This document shows, piece by piece, positions 1 to 8,011 of a stretch of DNA of 9,070 bases. The stretch is from Desulfuromonadales bacterium (GTDB lineage Bacteria; Desulfobacterota; Desulfuromonadia; Desulfuromonadales; UBA2294). The position numbers and the translations under genes are program-made. Numbering within the stretch: position 1 is the stretch's first letter; each line of letters begins with the position of its first letter. Location: contig JAUVAJ010000044.1 in the NCBI GenBank assembly GCA_030591795.1, positions 1-9,070 on the forward strand, written 5' to 3'. The notes beneath the pieces were generated by a model that saw only the letters and a list, made by a program, of their open reading frames with translations, made no database searches and was not told where the DNA came from.

Positions 1-2069
1 GCCTTTTTGTAATTAATGATTCATTGACCAAAACAGCTGATGATCGACTGAGTGCGTTTCAACATCAAATATACCGCGAAATTCGCAATATTGAGGCAGA
101 CTTGCTGCACAAGGCGAAGCTGCTCGAGCTCTCCTACCAAGTTGATCATTCACACACCATTCTCACCAAAGATGCTAATGATATTGAGCAGTTGATTGAT
201 GAATTACTGATCGCACGCAACATGCGAGCGCGCTTTATCGACCCAAAACTTCTGGATCAATTCCCCAACCGAAGCCTGGCGCAAATGTTCTCACAGGCAC
301 AAGCAAGTCGTAAAAGCAGGATTCGTTTTACAACTGATCTCGGGCCACAACCTGCTTTATCACTGGTCACGCCGATTATCAAAGAAGACAAGGTGGTTCA
401 GTTTGTTCTGATCCAGTCTTCAGTTGACCGGGTCTATCTCAAGAGTATCGCTGACCCGCTTAACATAAAAATCTCGGTATTTGATCTGGACGGAGAACCG
501 TTAGTCAAAAGCCACGAAAAAGTCAGCCTGCACGATATGAACGAGGAAATTTTGCAAGGCATTATGGCCGGCAAAAAGATATTCGTAACCGACAACTCAA
601 ATTTTCTTGCAAACCGCATTATGTACAGCATCATACCGCTCGGTTCAACAGACCTTATGTTGATGGCAATAGAGCTGCCGATGACCAACATCAACAGCCT
701 TATTGCCACATTCTTTACTCGAGCAGCCCTGACCATGTTGGCAGCACTATTGATTGGCTCCTACCTTTTTTATCGTCTTGTCAGCCGCATAGTACAACCG
801 GTTGATGATGTATTATCAGCGACACACGCTATAGCTAAAGGTAATCTTGAATATCGCCTTCAGGAGGATAGTTCCGGAGAGTTCAAGCAACTGGCCAATT
901 CATTTAATGAGATGATGGGTAGCATCAGTACGGTCTACAGCGACCAAATCAGACAGGAACGTGAACTGACGATTGCCCAGGAGGAACTCCGCTTCAAAGG
1001 GTTGCTGGAGGAGAAGAATAAAGAGATTGAGTTAGTCAACAAGGACCTGGAAGAGCACAACAAAGAACTGTCTGTTTTACTGCAGATTAACCAGGAGATG
1101 TCGACTACCCTGGATCTCAACACCCTTTTCAACAAAGTACTTAAATCACTTAAAGACCTGATCGAATGCCAGGTTGTCATCTTGTTAATGTACAATCCAG
1201 GTGCCGAAATTCTTGAAGTCAGCCATGCTCTCGGTATAGACCAAGAGGCTATGGCTGATGTTACCTTCAAGTTAACTGAAGGGATATCCGGCGAGACCGC
1301 ACGAGCCAGGTCAACCAATTATGTCCCGGATCTTAAAATTGACAAACGCTACCTCAGCTACAAGAAATCGCTCACTGTATTCGGCTCTATGCTTTCGATC
1401 CCCCTGGTTACTCACAACAAACTGTGCGGGGTGTTGAATCTGCATAAGGACAAAATAGACAGTTTTGACAGTGGCGAGATTGCGCTGTCGCAAGCTGTTG
1501 CCAACCAGGCGGCTATAGCCATTGAAAATGCACAACTATACAAGCAGGCCACCGAATTGTCGGTTACCGATACCTTAACCGGCCTATCCAATAGACGCCA
1601 TTTTCAGGACATTCTAAACCGTGAATTTGTTTTAACTCAACGCCACTCGGCAGCGCTCAGCATCATTATGATAGACATTGACCACTTCAAGAACTATAAC
1701 GATTCGCACGGTCATCTTCAGGGTGACGTCGTGCTGAAAAAGGTTGCGGACAGTCTGCTCCAAAATACTCGAGGCATTGACCTGACCTGTCGTTTTGGCG
1801 GTGAAGAATTCGTGGTACTGCTACCGAAGACGACGACTCAGGGCGCAGTAATCGCCGCAGAAAAGTTACGTTCAGTCATTGAAAAGGAAATTTTCAGTGG
1901 TGAGCAAGAGAGTCAACCAGGCGGGAAGTTGACCCTCTCCCTGGGAGTCGCCAGCTACCCGGCCGACTCGAACGACATGCAGAATCTACTTGAACTGGCC
2001 GATCGGGCACTTTACAAAGCCAAAGAACAAGGCCGAAATCAGGTTGTTGCGTTTTCTGAAATTGAATAA
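1..2069 (+). CDS. Membrane-bound diguanylate cyclase (sensor-TM-HAMP-GAF-GGDEF), 5' partial
   Basis: Makes cyclic di-GMP from two GTP in response to an extracytoplasmic and a cytoplasmic signal. The frame stays open to the left edge (codons from base 3), so the TTG at 24 is probably not the true start and an N-terminal membrane helix is probably missing. Counting residues from base 24: extracytoplasmic sensor region about 1-230 (family not identified), membrane helix about 233-255, HAMP about 255-305, charged coiled coil 305-350, GAF 360-505, GGDEF domain 515-678. The domain opens with DTLTGLSNRRHF. The active-site signature is GGEEF (592-596), with the metal-binding Asp in IDIDHFK (551). The product-inhibition I-site RxxD is present as RGID (583-586), five residues before GGEEF. 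Activity and c-di-GMP feedback are therefore expected, by family knowledge. The gene ends with TAA directly at a terminator hairpin and converges on argC. Its input signal cannot be read from sequence. Confidence 0.93.
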   Translation, partial: LFVINDSLTKTADDRLSAFQHQIYREIRNIEADLLHKAKLLELSYQVDHSHTILTKDANDIEQLIDELLIARNMRARFIDPKLLDQFPNRSLAQMFSQAQASRKSRIRFTTDLGPQPALSLVTPIIKEDKVVQFVLIQSSVDRVYLKSIADPLNIKISVFDLDGEPLVKSHEKVSLHDMNEEILQGIMAGKKIFVTDNSNFLANRIMYSIIPLGSTDLMLMAIELPMTNINSLIATFFTRAALTMLAALLIGSYLFYRLVSRIVQPVDDVLSATHAIAKGNLEYRLQEDSSGEFKQLANSFNEMMGSISTVYSDQIRQERELTIAQEELRFKGLLEEKNKEIELVNKDLEEHNKELSVLLQINQEMSTTLDLNTLFNKVLKSLKDLIECQVVILLMYNPGAEILEVSHALGIDQEAMADVTFKLTEGISGETARARSTNYVPDLKIDKRYLSYKKSLTVFGSMLSIPLVTHNKLCGVLNLHKDKIDSFDSGEIALSQAVANQAAIAIENAQLYKQATELSVTDTLTGLSNRRHFQDILNREFVLTQRHSAALSIIMIDIDHFKNYNDSHGHLQGDVVLKKVADSLLQNTRGIDLTCRFGGEEFVVLLPKTTTQGAVIAAEKLRSVIEKEIFSGEQESQPGGKLTLSLGVASYPADSNDMQNLLELADRALYKAKEQGRNQVVAFSEIE

Positions 2070-2104
2070 AAAAAGTCTGACTCAAACAATGAGCCAGACT
2101 TTTT
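2067..2104. terminator. Bidirectional intrinsic terminator between cyclase gene and argC
   Basis: A 10-bp stem with one mismatch pairs AGTCTGACTC (2074-2083) with GAGCCAGACT (2091-2100) around a 7-base loop. An A-run flanks it on the left (from 2068) and TTTT follows on the right (2101-2104), so it reads as a terminator from either side. It overlaps the stop codon of the plus-strand cyclase and lies 22 bases beyond the argC stop, as expected for a shared terminator between convergent genes. Confidence 0.8.
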
Positions 2105-2125
2105 AGTAATCAGAGGACGAAACAA

Positions 2126-3163
2126 TTAAGGGAACAAACCAACCTGACCCAGACCCGTCGTCTCATCCAGACCCAGCAGAATATTCATGTTTTGTACTGC
2201 CTGACCGGCGGCCCCCTTCACCAGATTATCTATTGCAGCGACCACAATGACCCGACCGGTTCTCTCATCACTGACAACTCCGATATCACAATAATTGCTG
2301 CCACGCACAAAGCCGACATCAGGCAACTTCCCCGCAGGCAGGACCCGAATAAATGCTTCATCGGCATACATAGCTTCATAATGCGCCAGTACAGCCTCTG
2401 TAGATATAATATCGGACAGTGAAGCATAACAGGTGGTTAAAATACCCCGATTGACCGGCAACAGATGCGGAGTAAAACTTACCATTATTGGCTGGCCAGA
2501 TAAATCCGACAGCGTCTGCTCAATCTCTGGCGTGTGGCGATGTGTACCGACACCATATGCCTTGAAAGATTCATTAATTTCGCAATATAAACTCGCCTCT
2601 TTTGCAACCCGCCCGGCACCACTGACACCTGATTTACTGTCAATAATCAGTGAGCTGACATCAATAAGCTTCTGATTGAGCAGCGGTGCAAGTGCCAGAG
2701 CGGCACTGGTCGGATAACAACCGGGGTTGGCAATCAAACGTGCCCCGGCAATACTCGCCCGATACAACTCAGGCAACCCATAAACCGCCTCATTCAGCAA
2801 TTGCGGGCTGGTATGCTCCTGATACCAGTTTGCATAAGTTTCAGCATCATGCAGACGATAATCAGCCGAGAGATCAATTACCTTTTTTCCTGCATTCAGA
2901 AACTGCGGCACTACCTCCATCGCAGTTTTGTGCGGAAGAGCTGTAAAAATCAGATCCGCCTTACTGCAAATCAAATCGATATCAACCGGATCACAAACCT
3001 GGTCCAAATGGCCACGCATTGAAGGAAAGACATCTGAAAAAGGCACGCCAGTATATTGCCGTGAAGTCAGACAAGTAATATTTACTTTTGAGTGAGCTAC
3101 AAGGAGTCTGGCCAGTTCAACACCTGTATAACCACTTGCGCCAACAATCGCTACGTTTGTCAT
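2126..3163 (-). CDS. argC: N-acetyl-gamma-glutamyl-phosphate reductase
   Basis: Third step of arginine (ornithine) biosynthesis: NADPH-dependent reduction of N-acetyl-glutamyl-5-phosphate to the semialdehyde, in the cytoplasm. The protein is 345 aa, the usual length. It opens with the NADP-binding loop [11 protein letters not shown] (7-17). The catalytic cysteine is C149 in NPGCYPT, and [11 protein letters not shown] carries the family's conserved histidine (about H210). [10 protein letters not shown] (175-184) is also typical. The frame extends 24 codons upstream to 3235, but those residues lie across the preceding terminator. The ATG at 3163 has AGGA six bases upstream (3170-3173) and starts the Rossmann strand correctly. 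It follows rpsI on the same strand. The gap holds a terminator and no promoter I can recognise, so expression may depend on read-through from the ribosomal-protein unit. Confidence 0.97.
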   Translation of the reverse strand: MTNVAIVGASGYTGVELARLLVAHSKVNITCLTSRQYTGVPFSDVFPSMRGHLDQVCDPVDIDLICSKADLIFTALPHKTAMEVVPQFLNAGKKVIDLSADYRLHDAETYANWYQEHTSPQLLNEAVYGLPELYRASIAGARLIANPGCYPTSAALALAPLLNQKLIDVSSLIIDSKSGVSGAGRVAKEASLYCEINESFKAYGVGTHRHTPEIEQTLSDLSGQPIMVSFTPHLLPVNRGILTTCYASLSDIISTEAVLAHYEAMYADEAFIRVLPAGKLPDVGFVRGSNYCDIGVVSDERTGRVIVVAAIDNLVKGAAGQAVQNMNILLGLDETTGLGQVGLFP

Positions 3164-3194
3164 ATCAAATCCTAATCGTCGCGTGAAACTCTTA

Positions 3195-3227
3195 AAATAA
3201 AAAAGGGAAACCCGTAGGCTTCCCTTT
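3195..3227 (-). terminator. rplM-rpsI terminator with UACG tetraloop
   Basis: On the minus strand an 11-bp stem (10 Watson-Crick pairs and one G-U) pairs 3227-3217 with 3202-3212 around the loop TACG, closed by C-G. This is the very stable UNCG tetraloop class. It is followed by TTTTTTATTTT. It lies about 40 bases beyond the rpsI stop and about 35 bases ahead of the argC start. Confidence 0.88.
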
Positions 3228-3246
3228 AATGACATATATGCCGTCT

Positions 3247-3260
3247 CCGACCGAAGTCAG
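3247..3260 (-). other. UUCG-tetraloop hairpin in rpsI 3' UTR
   Basis: On the minus strand CTGAC-TTCG-GTCGG forms a 5-bp stem (one T-G wobble) with a UUCG loop closed by C-G. It starts 8 bases after the rpsI stop and precedes the terminator hairpin. It has no T-run, so it is more likely a 3'-end stabilising element or pause than a terminator. Confidence 0.5.
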
Positions 3261-3267
3261 AAGATGT

Positions 3268-3660
3268 TTAACGTTTGGAGAACTGGAAGCTCTTACGAGC
3301 ACCTGCACGTCCGTACTTCTTACGTTCCTTGATACGGCTGTCACGAGTAATGAAGCCTGCGCTTTTAAGGGTGCCGCGAAGTGCAACATCAACTTCAAGC
3401 AGAGCTTTGGTGATGCCATGTTTAATCGCGCCGGCCTGACCGGAAGGACCACCACCATTAACATTGACCCAGATATCGAAGCGACCCATATTTTCGGTCA
3501 GCTCAAGCGGCTGCCGAATGATCATCTTGGAAGTCTCACGACCAAAGTATGCGTCGATGTCACGACGATTGACGGTGATTTTACCGGTACCCGGAGTCAA
3601 CCAGACGCGGGCGACGGAAGTTTTTCTTTTACCAGTAGCATAAAATTTCTGTTCAGCCAT
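3268..3660 (-). CDS. rpsI: 30S ribosomal protein S9 (uS9)
   Basis: Component of the head of the small ribosomal subunit; its C-terminal tail reaches toward the P-site tRNA. The protein is 130 aa, the standard length. Visible signatures are the N-terminal [29 protein letters not shown] in the middle, and the basic C-terminal [17 protein letters not shown] ending in the conserved Ser-Lys-Arg. The ATG at 3660 has a strong GGTAGGAG Shine-Dalgarno sequence. It lies 14 bases after the rplM stop, the standard rplM-rpsI pair, and shares the rplM promoter. Confidence 0.99.
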   Translation of the reverse strand: MAEQKFYATGKRKTSVARVWLTPGTGKITVNRRDIDAYFGRETSKMIIRQPLELTENMGRFDIWVNVNGGGPSGQAGAIKHGITKALLEVDVALRGTLKSAGFITRDSRIKERKKYGRAGARKSFQFSKR

Positions 3661-3674
3661 TCTTATCTCCTACC

Positions 3675-4103
3675 TCAGAAGGACAGCGTTTTTGGCGACT
3701 GTGCTGCATGAGGATGGTCAGTGCCGCTGTAAACTTTTAATTTCTTGATCAACTGACGACCCAGTTTGTTCTTGGGCAGCATGCCCCTGACAGCTTTCTT
3801 GATCAGGTCTTCAGGCCGTTTTTCAAGAAGTTTTTCAGCTGTAATGGAACGAATACCACCAGGGAAACCAGTGTGATGATAATAAGTCTTGTCAGCAACC
3901 TTGCGGCCGGTCAGTTTAACCTTGTCCGCGTTGACGACAACGACAAAATCTCCAGTGTCTACACTCGGTGAATAAATTGCTTTGTGCTTGCCACGCAGGA
4001 TACTGGCAATCTCACTTGCAACGCGTCCGAGAACCTGATCATCCATATCAACGACAAACCAGCTCCGAACTACTTCATTTTCTTTTGCAACTTGCGTACT
4101 CAT
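3675..4103 (-). CDS. rplM: 50S ribosomal protein L13 (uL13)
   Basis: Early-assembly protein of the large ribosomal subunit. It is 142 aa, the standard length. Signatures include [18 protein letters not shown] near the N-terminus, [20 protein letters not shown], the [13 protein letters not shown] segment, and the C-terminal L13 signature [15 protein letters not shown]. The frame opens six codons earlier at 4121, but the ATG at 4103 is chosen because it has GAGAGG (4111-4116) at proper distance and matches the family start. It is the first gene of the rplM-rpsI unit, behind a promoter overlapping the end of truA. In E. coli, L13 represses its own operon through the leader; whether that holds here is unknown. 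Confidence 0.98.
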   Translation of the reverse strand: MSTQVAKENEVVRSWFVVDMDDQVLGRVASEIASILRGKHKAIYSPSVDTGDFVVVVNADKVKLTGRKVADKTYYHHTGFPGGIRSITAEKLLEKRPEDLIKKAVRGMLPKNKLGRQLIKKLKVYSGTDHPHAAQSPKTLSF

Positions 4104-4128
4104 GAATAATCCTCTCAACATAATCTAT

Positions 4129-4151
4129 CTGTAAGTTTACGGGGCTCACAG
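4129..4151 (-). promoter_or_regulatory. Leader hairpin of rplM mRNA
   Basis: On the minus strand CTGTGAG (4151-4145) pairs with CTTACAG (4135-4129), seven pairs with one G-U, around a 9-base loop. If the predicted promoter at 4160-4188 is used, transcription starts near 4153, so this hairpin would lie at the extreme 5' end of a leader of about 50 bases and leave the Shine-Dalgarno sequence free. Confidence 0.45.
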
Positions 4152-4159
4152 AAAAAAGA

Positions 4160-4188
4160 AAAGTATCTGATTCAACTACCCTTGTCAA
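4160..4188 (-). promoter_or_regulatory. Sigma-70-type promoter for rplM-rpsI
   Basis: On the minus strand a consensus -35 TTGACA (4188-4183) is followed after 17 bases by TACTTT (4165-4160); GATACT at 4167-4162, with a 15-base spacer, is an alternative -10. The -35 is perfect and the -10 is mediocre. The -35 contains the truA stop codon TGA (4187-4185), so the unit starts exactly where truA ends. Confidence 0.6.
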
Positions 4189-4970
4189 GAGTTTTCTCTA
4201 CTATTAAAGCACTCTCTCACCTCGTCCAGAGACATGTCATACCAGACCTGCATTAGACAAAGTCCGGCAGATGGCGCCGTGGCTCCAGACACAATTCTTT
4301 GTCCACTTTCAAGCAACTCTGTCATGGTCTCAACCGACCGCTTACCGAGACCAATCTCAACGACCGTGCCGACTATAATCCTGATCATATTGCGCAGGAA
4401 ACCGTTGCCGGCAATATCGATATGAATTATTCCCCGCTCCTCAGTGATCTCAACTCCGACAATCTCGCGGTGCGTTGTCACAGCTTCACACCGACTGGAA
4501 CGAAATGCGGAGAAATCATGCCGGCCGAGCAAAATGGCAACGGCCTGCTGCATTAAAGCTACATTCAACTCATTGCGCACATGCCAGTTACGGCCTGTAA
4601 GTAACGGTGAGCGCACTTCGCCTTGCCAGATTGTGTAGCGGTACCATTTGCCAACAGCGCTGAACCGGGCATGAAAACCTATAGGTGCGACCTCAGCCTT
4701 GAGGATTGCAATATCTTTTGGCAGAAAATGGTTTACCCCTTCGCGATAAGCGGCCAATGGCAAGACCTTCTCTGTACGAAAGTGCGCGACCATACCTCTG
4801 GCATGCACTCCGGCGTCGGTTCGCCCTGAGGAGTGCAAACGCACCGGTTTACCAACGACCTGTGCAATAGCCTCTTCAACAACCTTCTGTAGCGATTTCC
4901 CATTCGTTTGCCATTGCCAACCGACATAATCAGCGCCGTCATATTCAATTGTTAAACGTATGGTATGCAT
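4185..4970 (-). CDS. truA: tRNA pseudouridine(38-40) synthase
   Basis: Converts uridines 38, 39 and 40 in the anticodon arm of many tRNAs to pseudouridine. It is 261 aa, normal for TruA. The catalytic aspartate is D52 in the signature SSGRTDAGVHARGM. The N-terminal IRLTIEYDGADYVGWQ, the FHARFSAVGKWYRYTI segment, and FRNMIRIIVGTVVEIGLG near the C-terminus (written here as seen, preceded by GNGFL) are all diagnostic. The frame opens 24 codons earlier at 5042, but that part encodes a Cys/Arg-rich stretch foreign to the family. The ATG at 4970 shares one base with the stop of the upstream ecfT-like gene (TGATG), and its own Shine-Dalgarno is weak, which suggests translational coupling. It is followed by the rplM promoter. 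Confidence 0.97.
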   Translation of the reverse strand: MHTIRLTIEYDGADYVGWQWQTNGKSLQKVVEEAIAQVVGKPVRLHSSGRTDAGVHARGMVAHFRTEKVLPLAAYREGVNHFLPKDIAILKAEVAPIGFHARFSAVGKWYRYTIWQGEVRSPLLTGRNWHVRNELNVALMQQAVAILLGRHDFSAFRSSRCEAVTTHREIVGVEITEERGIIHIDIAGNGFLRNMIRIIVGTVVEIGLGKRSVETMTELLESGQRIVSGATAPSAGLCLMQVWYDMSLDEVRECFNSRENS

Positions 4971-5734
4971 CAAACTGACACCAGGTTGAGAATAAGACCT
5001 ACAAATATTGCGACGGCAACAACATTCAGCCATGAGAAGCAAAAACCGGGCAATGACTTAATTTCTGGTAGAAACGAGTCAGTAGTCGCACTAGTTACTG
5101 CCATTGCTTCGATACGATCAAGCATTCGATTCAACATCGTCTCGATAATATACCGAATTTCCGTGGCAACCTTGAGCAGACCAGACTCTGCTACTTTACT
5201 CTTATTAGCTCTCAGCTCTGACAAGGCTTTCGCACCCTCATCCTGCACAATCGGCGTCACATGCAAAGTCAGCAACATCTGTTCAGCGATGTGGTCAGTC
5301 TTGACTCCAAACAACCGTAAAGGTCGCAACAGTAGAGCAAAAGCTGCCGTTAACTCATTTTGGTCTGTCAATCTGGTCAACAAAAGGGAAAAGCCCATGG
5401 CCAACGCGACCTGAATCGACACCTGAAGACCGAGTAAACCACCATCAAGTGACAGGAAAAATGTGCCGAAAAGGGTACGCCCAGGGCTGAACAACAGGTG
5501 CAACAGCAGCACAAACAGAACAAACCAGCGCAAGGCATATAACAGACGTAGATATGTGCCCAGAGAGCCGGTCACTCCGAGCAAAGATACCGCCACAATA
5601 ACCGGCAGTACAAATTGCTGCAATGTGCTGGCTGAAAAAACAGAAACTATCCCGGTCACAGCAAGTAGCAGCTTGAGTCGGGCATCAACCATGACCGGTT
5701 TAATATAATTGTTTGTTGATGTTGTATTTAACAT
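4970..5734 (-). CDS. EcfT/CbiQ-like energy-coupling factor transporter T component (orphan)
   Basis: EcfT proteins are the membrane scaffold linking two ABC ATPases to a vitamin- or metal-binding S component. This 254-aa protein has the family's shape: VDARLKLLLAVTGIVSVF at the first helix (16-33), further membrane helices about 40-58, 62-83 and 100-120, then LTAAFALLLRPLRLFGVKTD (128-147) and HVTPIVQDEGAKALSEL (158-174), which resembles the cytoplasmic coupling region, and a last helix about 235-252. The two Ala-Arg-Gly motifs that normally dock into the ATPases are not visible: the matching places read SELRANKS (172-179) and EAMAVTSAT (209-217). The neighbours truA-rplM-rpsI support the family call, since ecfT-truA-rplM-rpsI is the usual Firmicutes order. 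No ATPase or S-component gene is present here. Start is uncertain: ATG 5734 has no clear Shine-Dalgarno, and M15 (5692) is an alternative. Confidence 0.75.
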   Translation of the reverse strand: MLNTTSTNNYIKPVMVDARLKLLLAVTGIVSVFSASTLQQFVLPVIVAVSLLGVTGSLGTYLRLLYALRWFVLFVLLLHLLFSPGRTLFGTFFLSLDGGLLGLQVSIQVALAMGFSLLLTRLTDQNELTAAFALLLRPLRLFGVKTDHIAEQMLLTLHVTPIVQDEGAKALSELRANKSKVAESGLLKVATEIRYIIETMLNRMLDRIEAMAVTSATTDSFLPEIKSLPGFCFSWLNVVAVAIFVGLILNLVSV

Positions 5735-5766
5735 TCTGCAACCAATTGCTTTTCTCTTTGCACTGC

Positions 5767-5796
5767 AAATAAAAAGCGGAGGCCTCGGCCTCCGCT
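5767..5796 (-). terminator. leuB intrinsic terminator
   Basis: A perfect 9-bp GC-rich stem, AGCGGAGGC (5775-5783) with GCCTCCGCT (5788-5796), and a 4-base loop, followed on the minus strand by TTTTTATTT. It stands about 85 bases beyond the leuB stop and 33 bases ahead of the ecfT-like start. I see no convincing promoter between it and the ecfT-like gene. Confidence 0.9.
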
Positions 5797-5846
5797 CTGC
5801 TCTAACTAAAGACCATACTTGCTAACAATACCGGAAGCAGGTTTTG

Positions 5847-6984
<1,138 letters not shown>

Positions 6985-7019
6985 TCACATATTCAAATAT
7001 TTAATATTTTCAGCCTGCA

Positions 7020-7048
7020 ACTATAGTGATTGCCTGGTGCCGCGTCAA
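7020..7048 (-). promoter_or_regulatory. Sigma-70-type promoter for leuB
   Basis: On the minus strand TTGACG (7048-7043, 5 of 6 consensus) is separated by exactly 17 bases from TATAGT (7025-7020, 5 of 6). A start near 7013 gives a leader of about 43 bases, AT-rich, with no visible leader peptide or attenuator. The -35 contains the TGA stop (7047-7045) of the cas6-like gene upstream. Confidence 0.78.
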
Positions 7049-8007
7049 CGCTTTTCAATTGTTTCTGGCCTCGCCGGTTCCAGGACAAAACAACCGGCAC
7101 CATAACTGGCCCATTTGCCGACATGAAACATTTCTGCAAGACTTAGAATTGTGTATAAATCCTCGTTCAGACCACTCTTCAGCGTAACCGTTCCACTGAC
7201 GCCACCAATAGCCTGTATCCCATGGTTCGCATCGAGCTGTCGCCAATCGACCCAGGCAAAGTTGCCCGACTCAGCACTAACTTTTGCCGCATTGACAATA
7301 AGCGCGGGGATAAAAGATTCCAGCTCAACCCTGCAACATGAATACAGAACCGAGGTCACTCGCCGTAGCATAAATGGAAAAAGCTCGTTAAATTCTGCAG
7401 CAAACAACGGGCGGTTTTTCTTTAGCAGACGGGCGGGAGTAACAAATTTCAAAGCAAGAGACTGGCCACTAAAAGGCTTCTCTTCGATCAGCCATCGAGC
7501 TTTCAACATTGGTAGAGAAACATTATCAAGAAGTACTCCCGACTGCCAAACCGGCTGCCAAGAATCATTATGAGTCAGTGCGGATATGTTATTAAGTTCA
7601 AACCGACCTGCTCCTTTATGCAAACCGATCCTGCCAAGTCCGATCAACAGTTTGGCAAAAGTGCTAGCATGACGTACCCCATCACCCGGAAACAGGACAT
7701 CAAAAGACAACACATCACCTGCAACATAATCAGTAACCGGCAAATTTACAGGGTCGATGATAAATGGCGGTGCAGGTTTCTGGAAGCGCTTCCGTGCAAC
7801 AGGGTCTTCAGCCGGTAGTGGATCGAGTAGTTCTTTAAACACAGAATAGTCGTCCAGGCCAGACTCAGTAGCCAATCGCGCGCCACGGATCAATTCCTTA
7901 CGCCAGTGGAGAATCATCCCTGGTTCAAAACGAAACGACTCAAGAAACTCAAGTCGGAATCTTACCTTGACCAACTCCAGGCTTGATATCTGCTCAATTA
8001 ATTGCAT
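7045..8007 (-). CDS. Cas6-like RAMP-fold protein (orphan CRISPR pre-crRNA endoribonuclease family)
   Basis: Cas6 proteins cut precursor CRISPR RNA at each repeat. This 320-aa protein follows the domain plan of the Cas6 group with a C-terminal glycine-rich loop: RGARLA near residue 41, PPF (80-82) and GD (97-98) of the N-terminal RAMP half, GRIGLHKGAGRFEL (125-138), then LKFVTPARLLKKNRPLF (186-202), FMLRRVTSVL (212-221), WVDW (252-255), GGVSGTVTL (268-276) and the closing loop FHVGKWASYGAGCFVLE (294-310). Two elements common in relatives are altered: no cysteines before the DYSVF segment (53-57), and the Arg-Tyr-Ser-type motif after WVDW reads RQLDANHG. No catalytic triad can be assigned. There is no CRISPR array, cas1/cas2 or effector gene in the window; it stands between frdB and leuB. 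Start: the frame reaches a GTG at 8031 inside a terminator hairpin, so ATG 8007 is preferred, though it has no Shine-Dalgarno. Whether it still acts on CRISPR RNA is unknown. Confidence 0.68.
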   Translation of the reverse strand: MQLIEQISSLELVKVRFRLEFLESFRFEPGMILHWRKELIRGARLATESGLDDYSVFKELLDPLPAEDPVARKRFQKPAPPFIIDPVNLPVTDYVAGDVLSFDVLFPGDGVRHASTFAKLLIGLGRIGLHKGAGRFELNNISALTHNDSWQPVWQSGVLLDNVSLPMLKARWLIEEKPFSGQSLALKFVTPARLLKKNRPLFAAEFNELFPFMLRRVTSVLYSCCRVELESFIPALIVNAAKVSAESGNFAWVDWRQLDANHGIQAIGGVSGTVTLKSGLNEDLYTILSLAEMFHVGKWASYGAGCFVLEPARPETIEKR

Positions 8008-8011
8008 AAGT

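Noticed and set aside
24..26. TTG at 24 as the true start of the cyclase
   Set aside because: The frame is open through to the left edge, there is no Shine-Dalgarno, and the protein would lack its first membrane helix.
3164..3235. Upstream extension of argC to 3235
   Set aside because: It would translate across the rpsI terminator; the family start with AGGA spacing is at 3163.
3229..3711. Plus-strand open frame of 160 codons opposite rpsI
   Set aside because: It is a shadow of rpsI; it spans the terminator and the rpsI-rplM junction and resembles nothing known.
4971..5042. Upstream extension of truA to 5042
   Set aside because: The extra 24 residues are Cys/Arg-rich, unlike TruA, and overlap the end of the ecfT-like gene; the TGATG junction explains the start at 4970.
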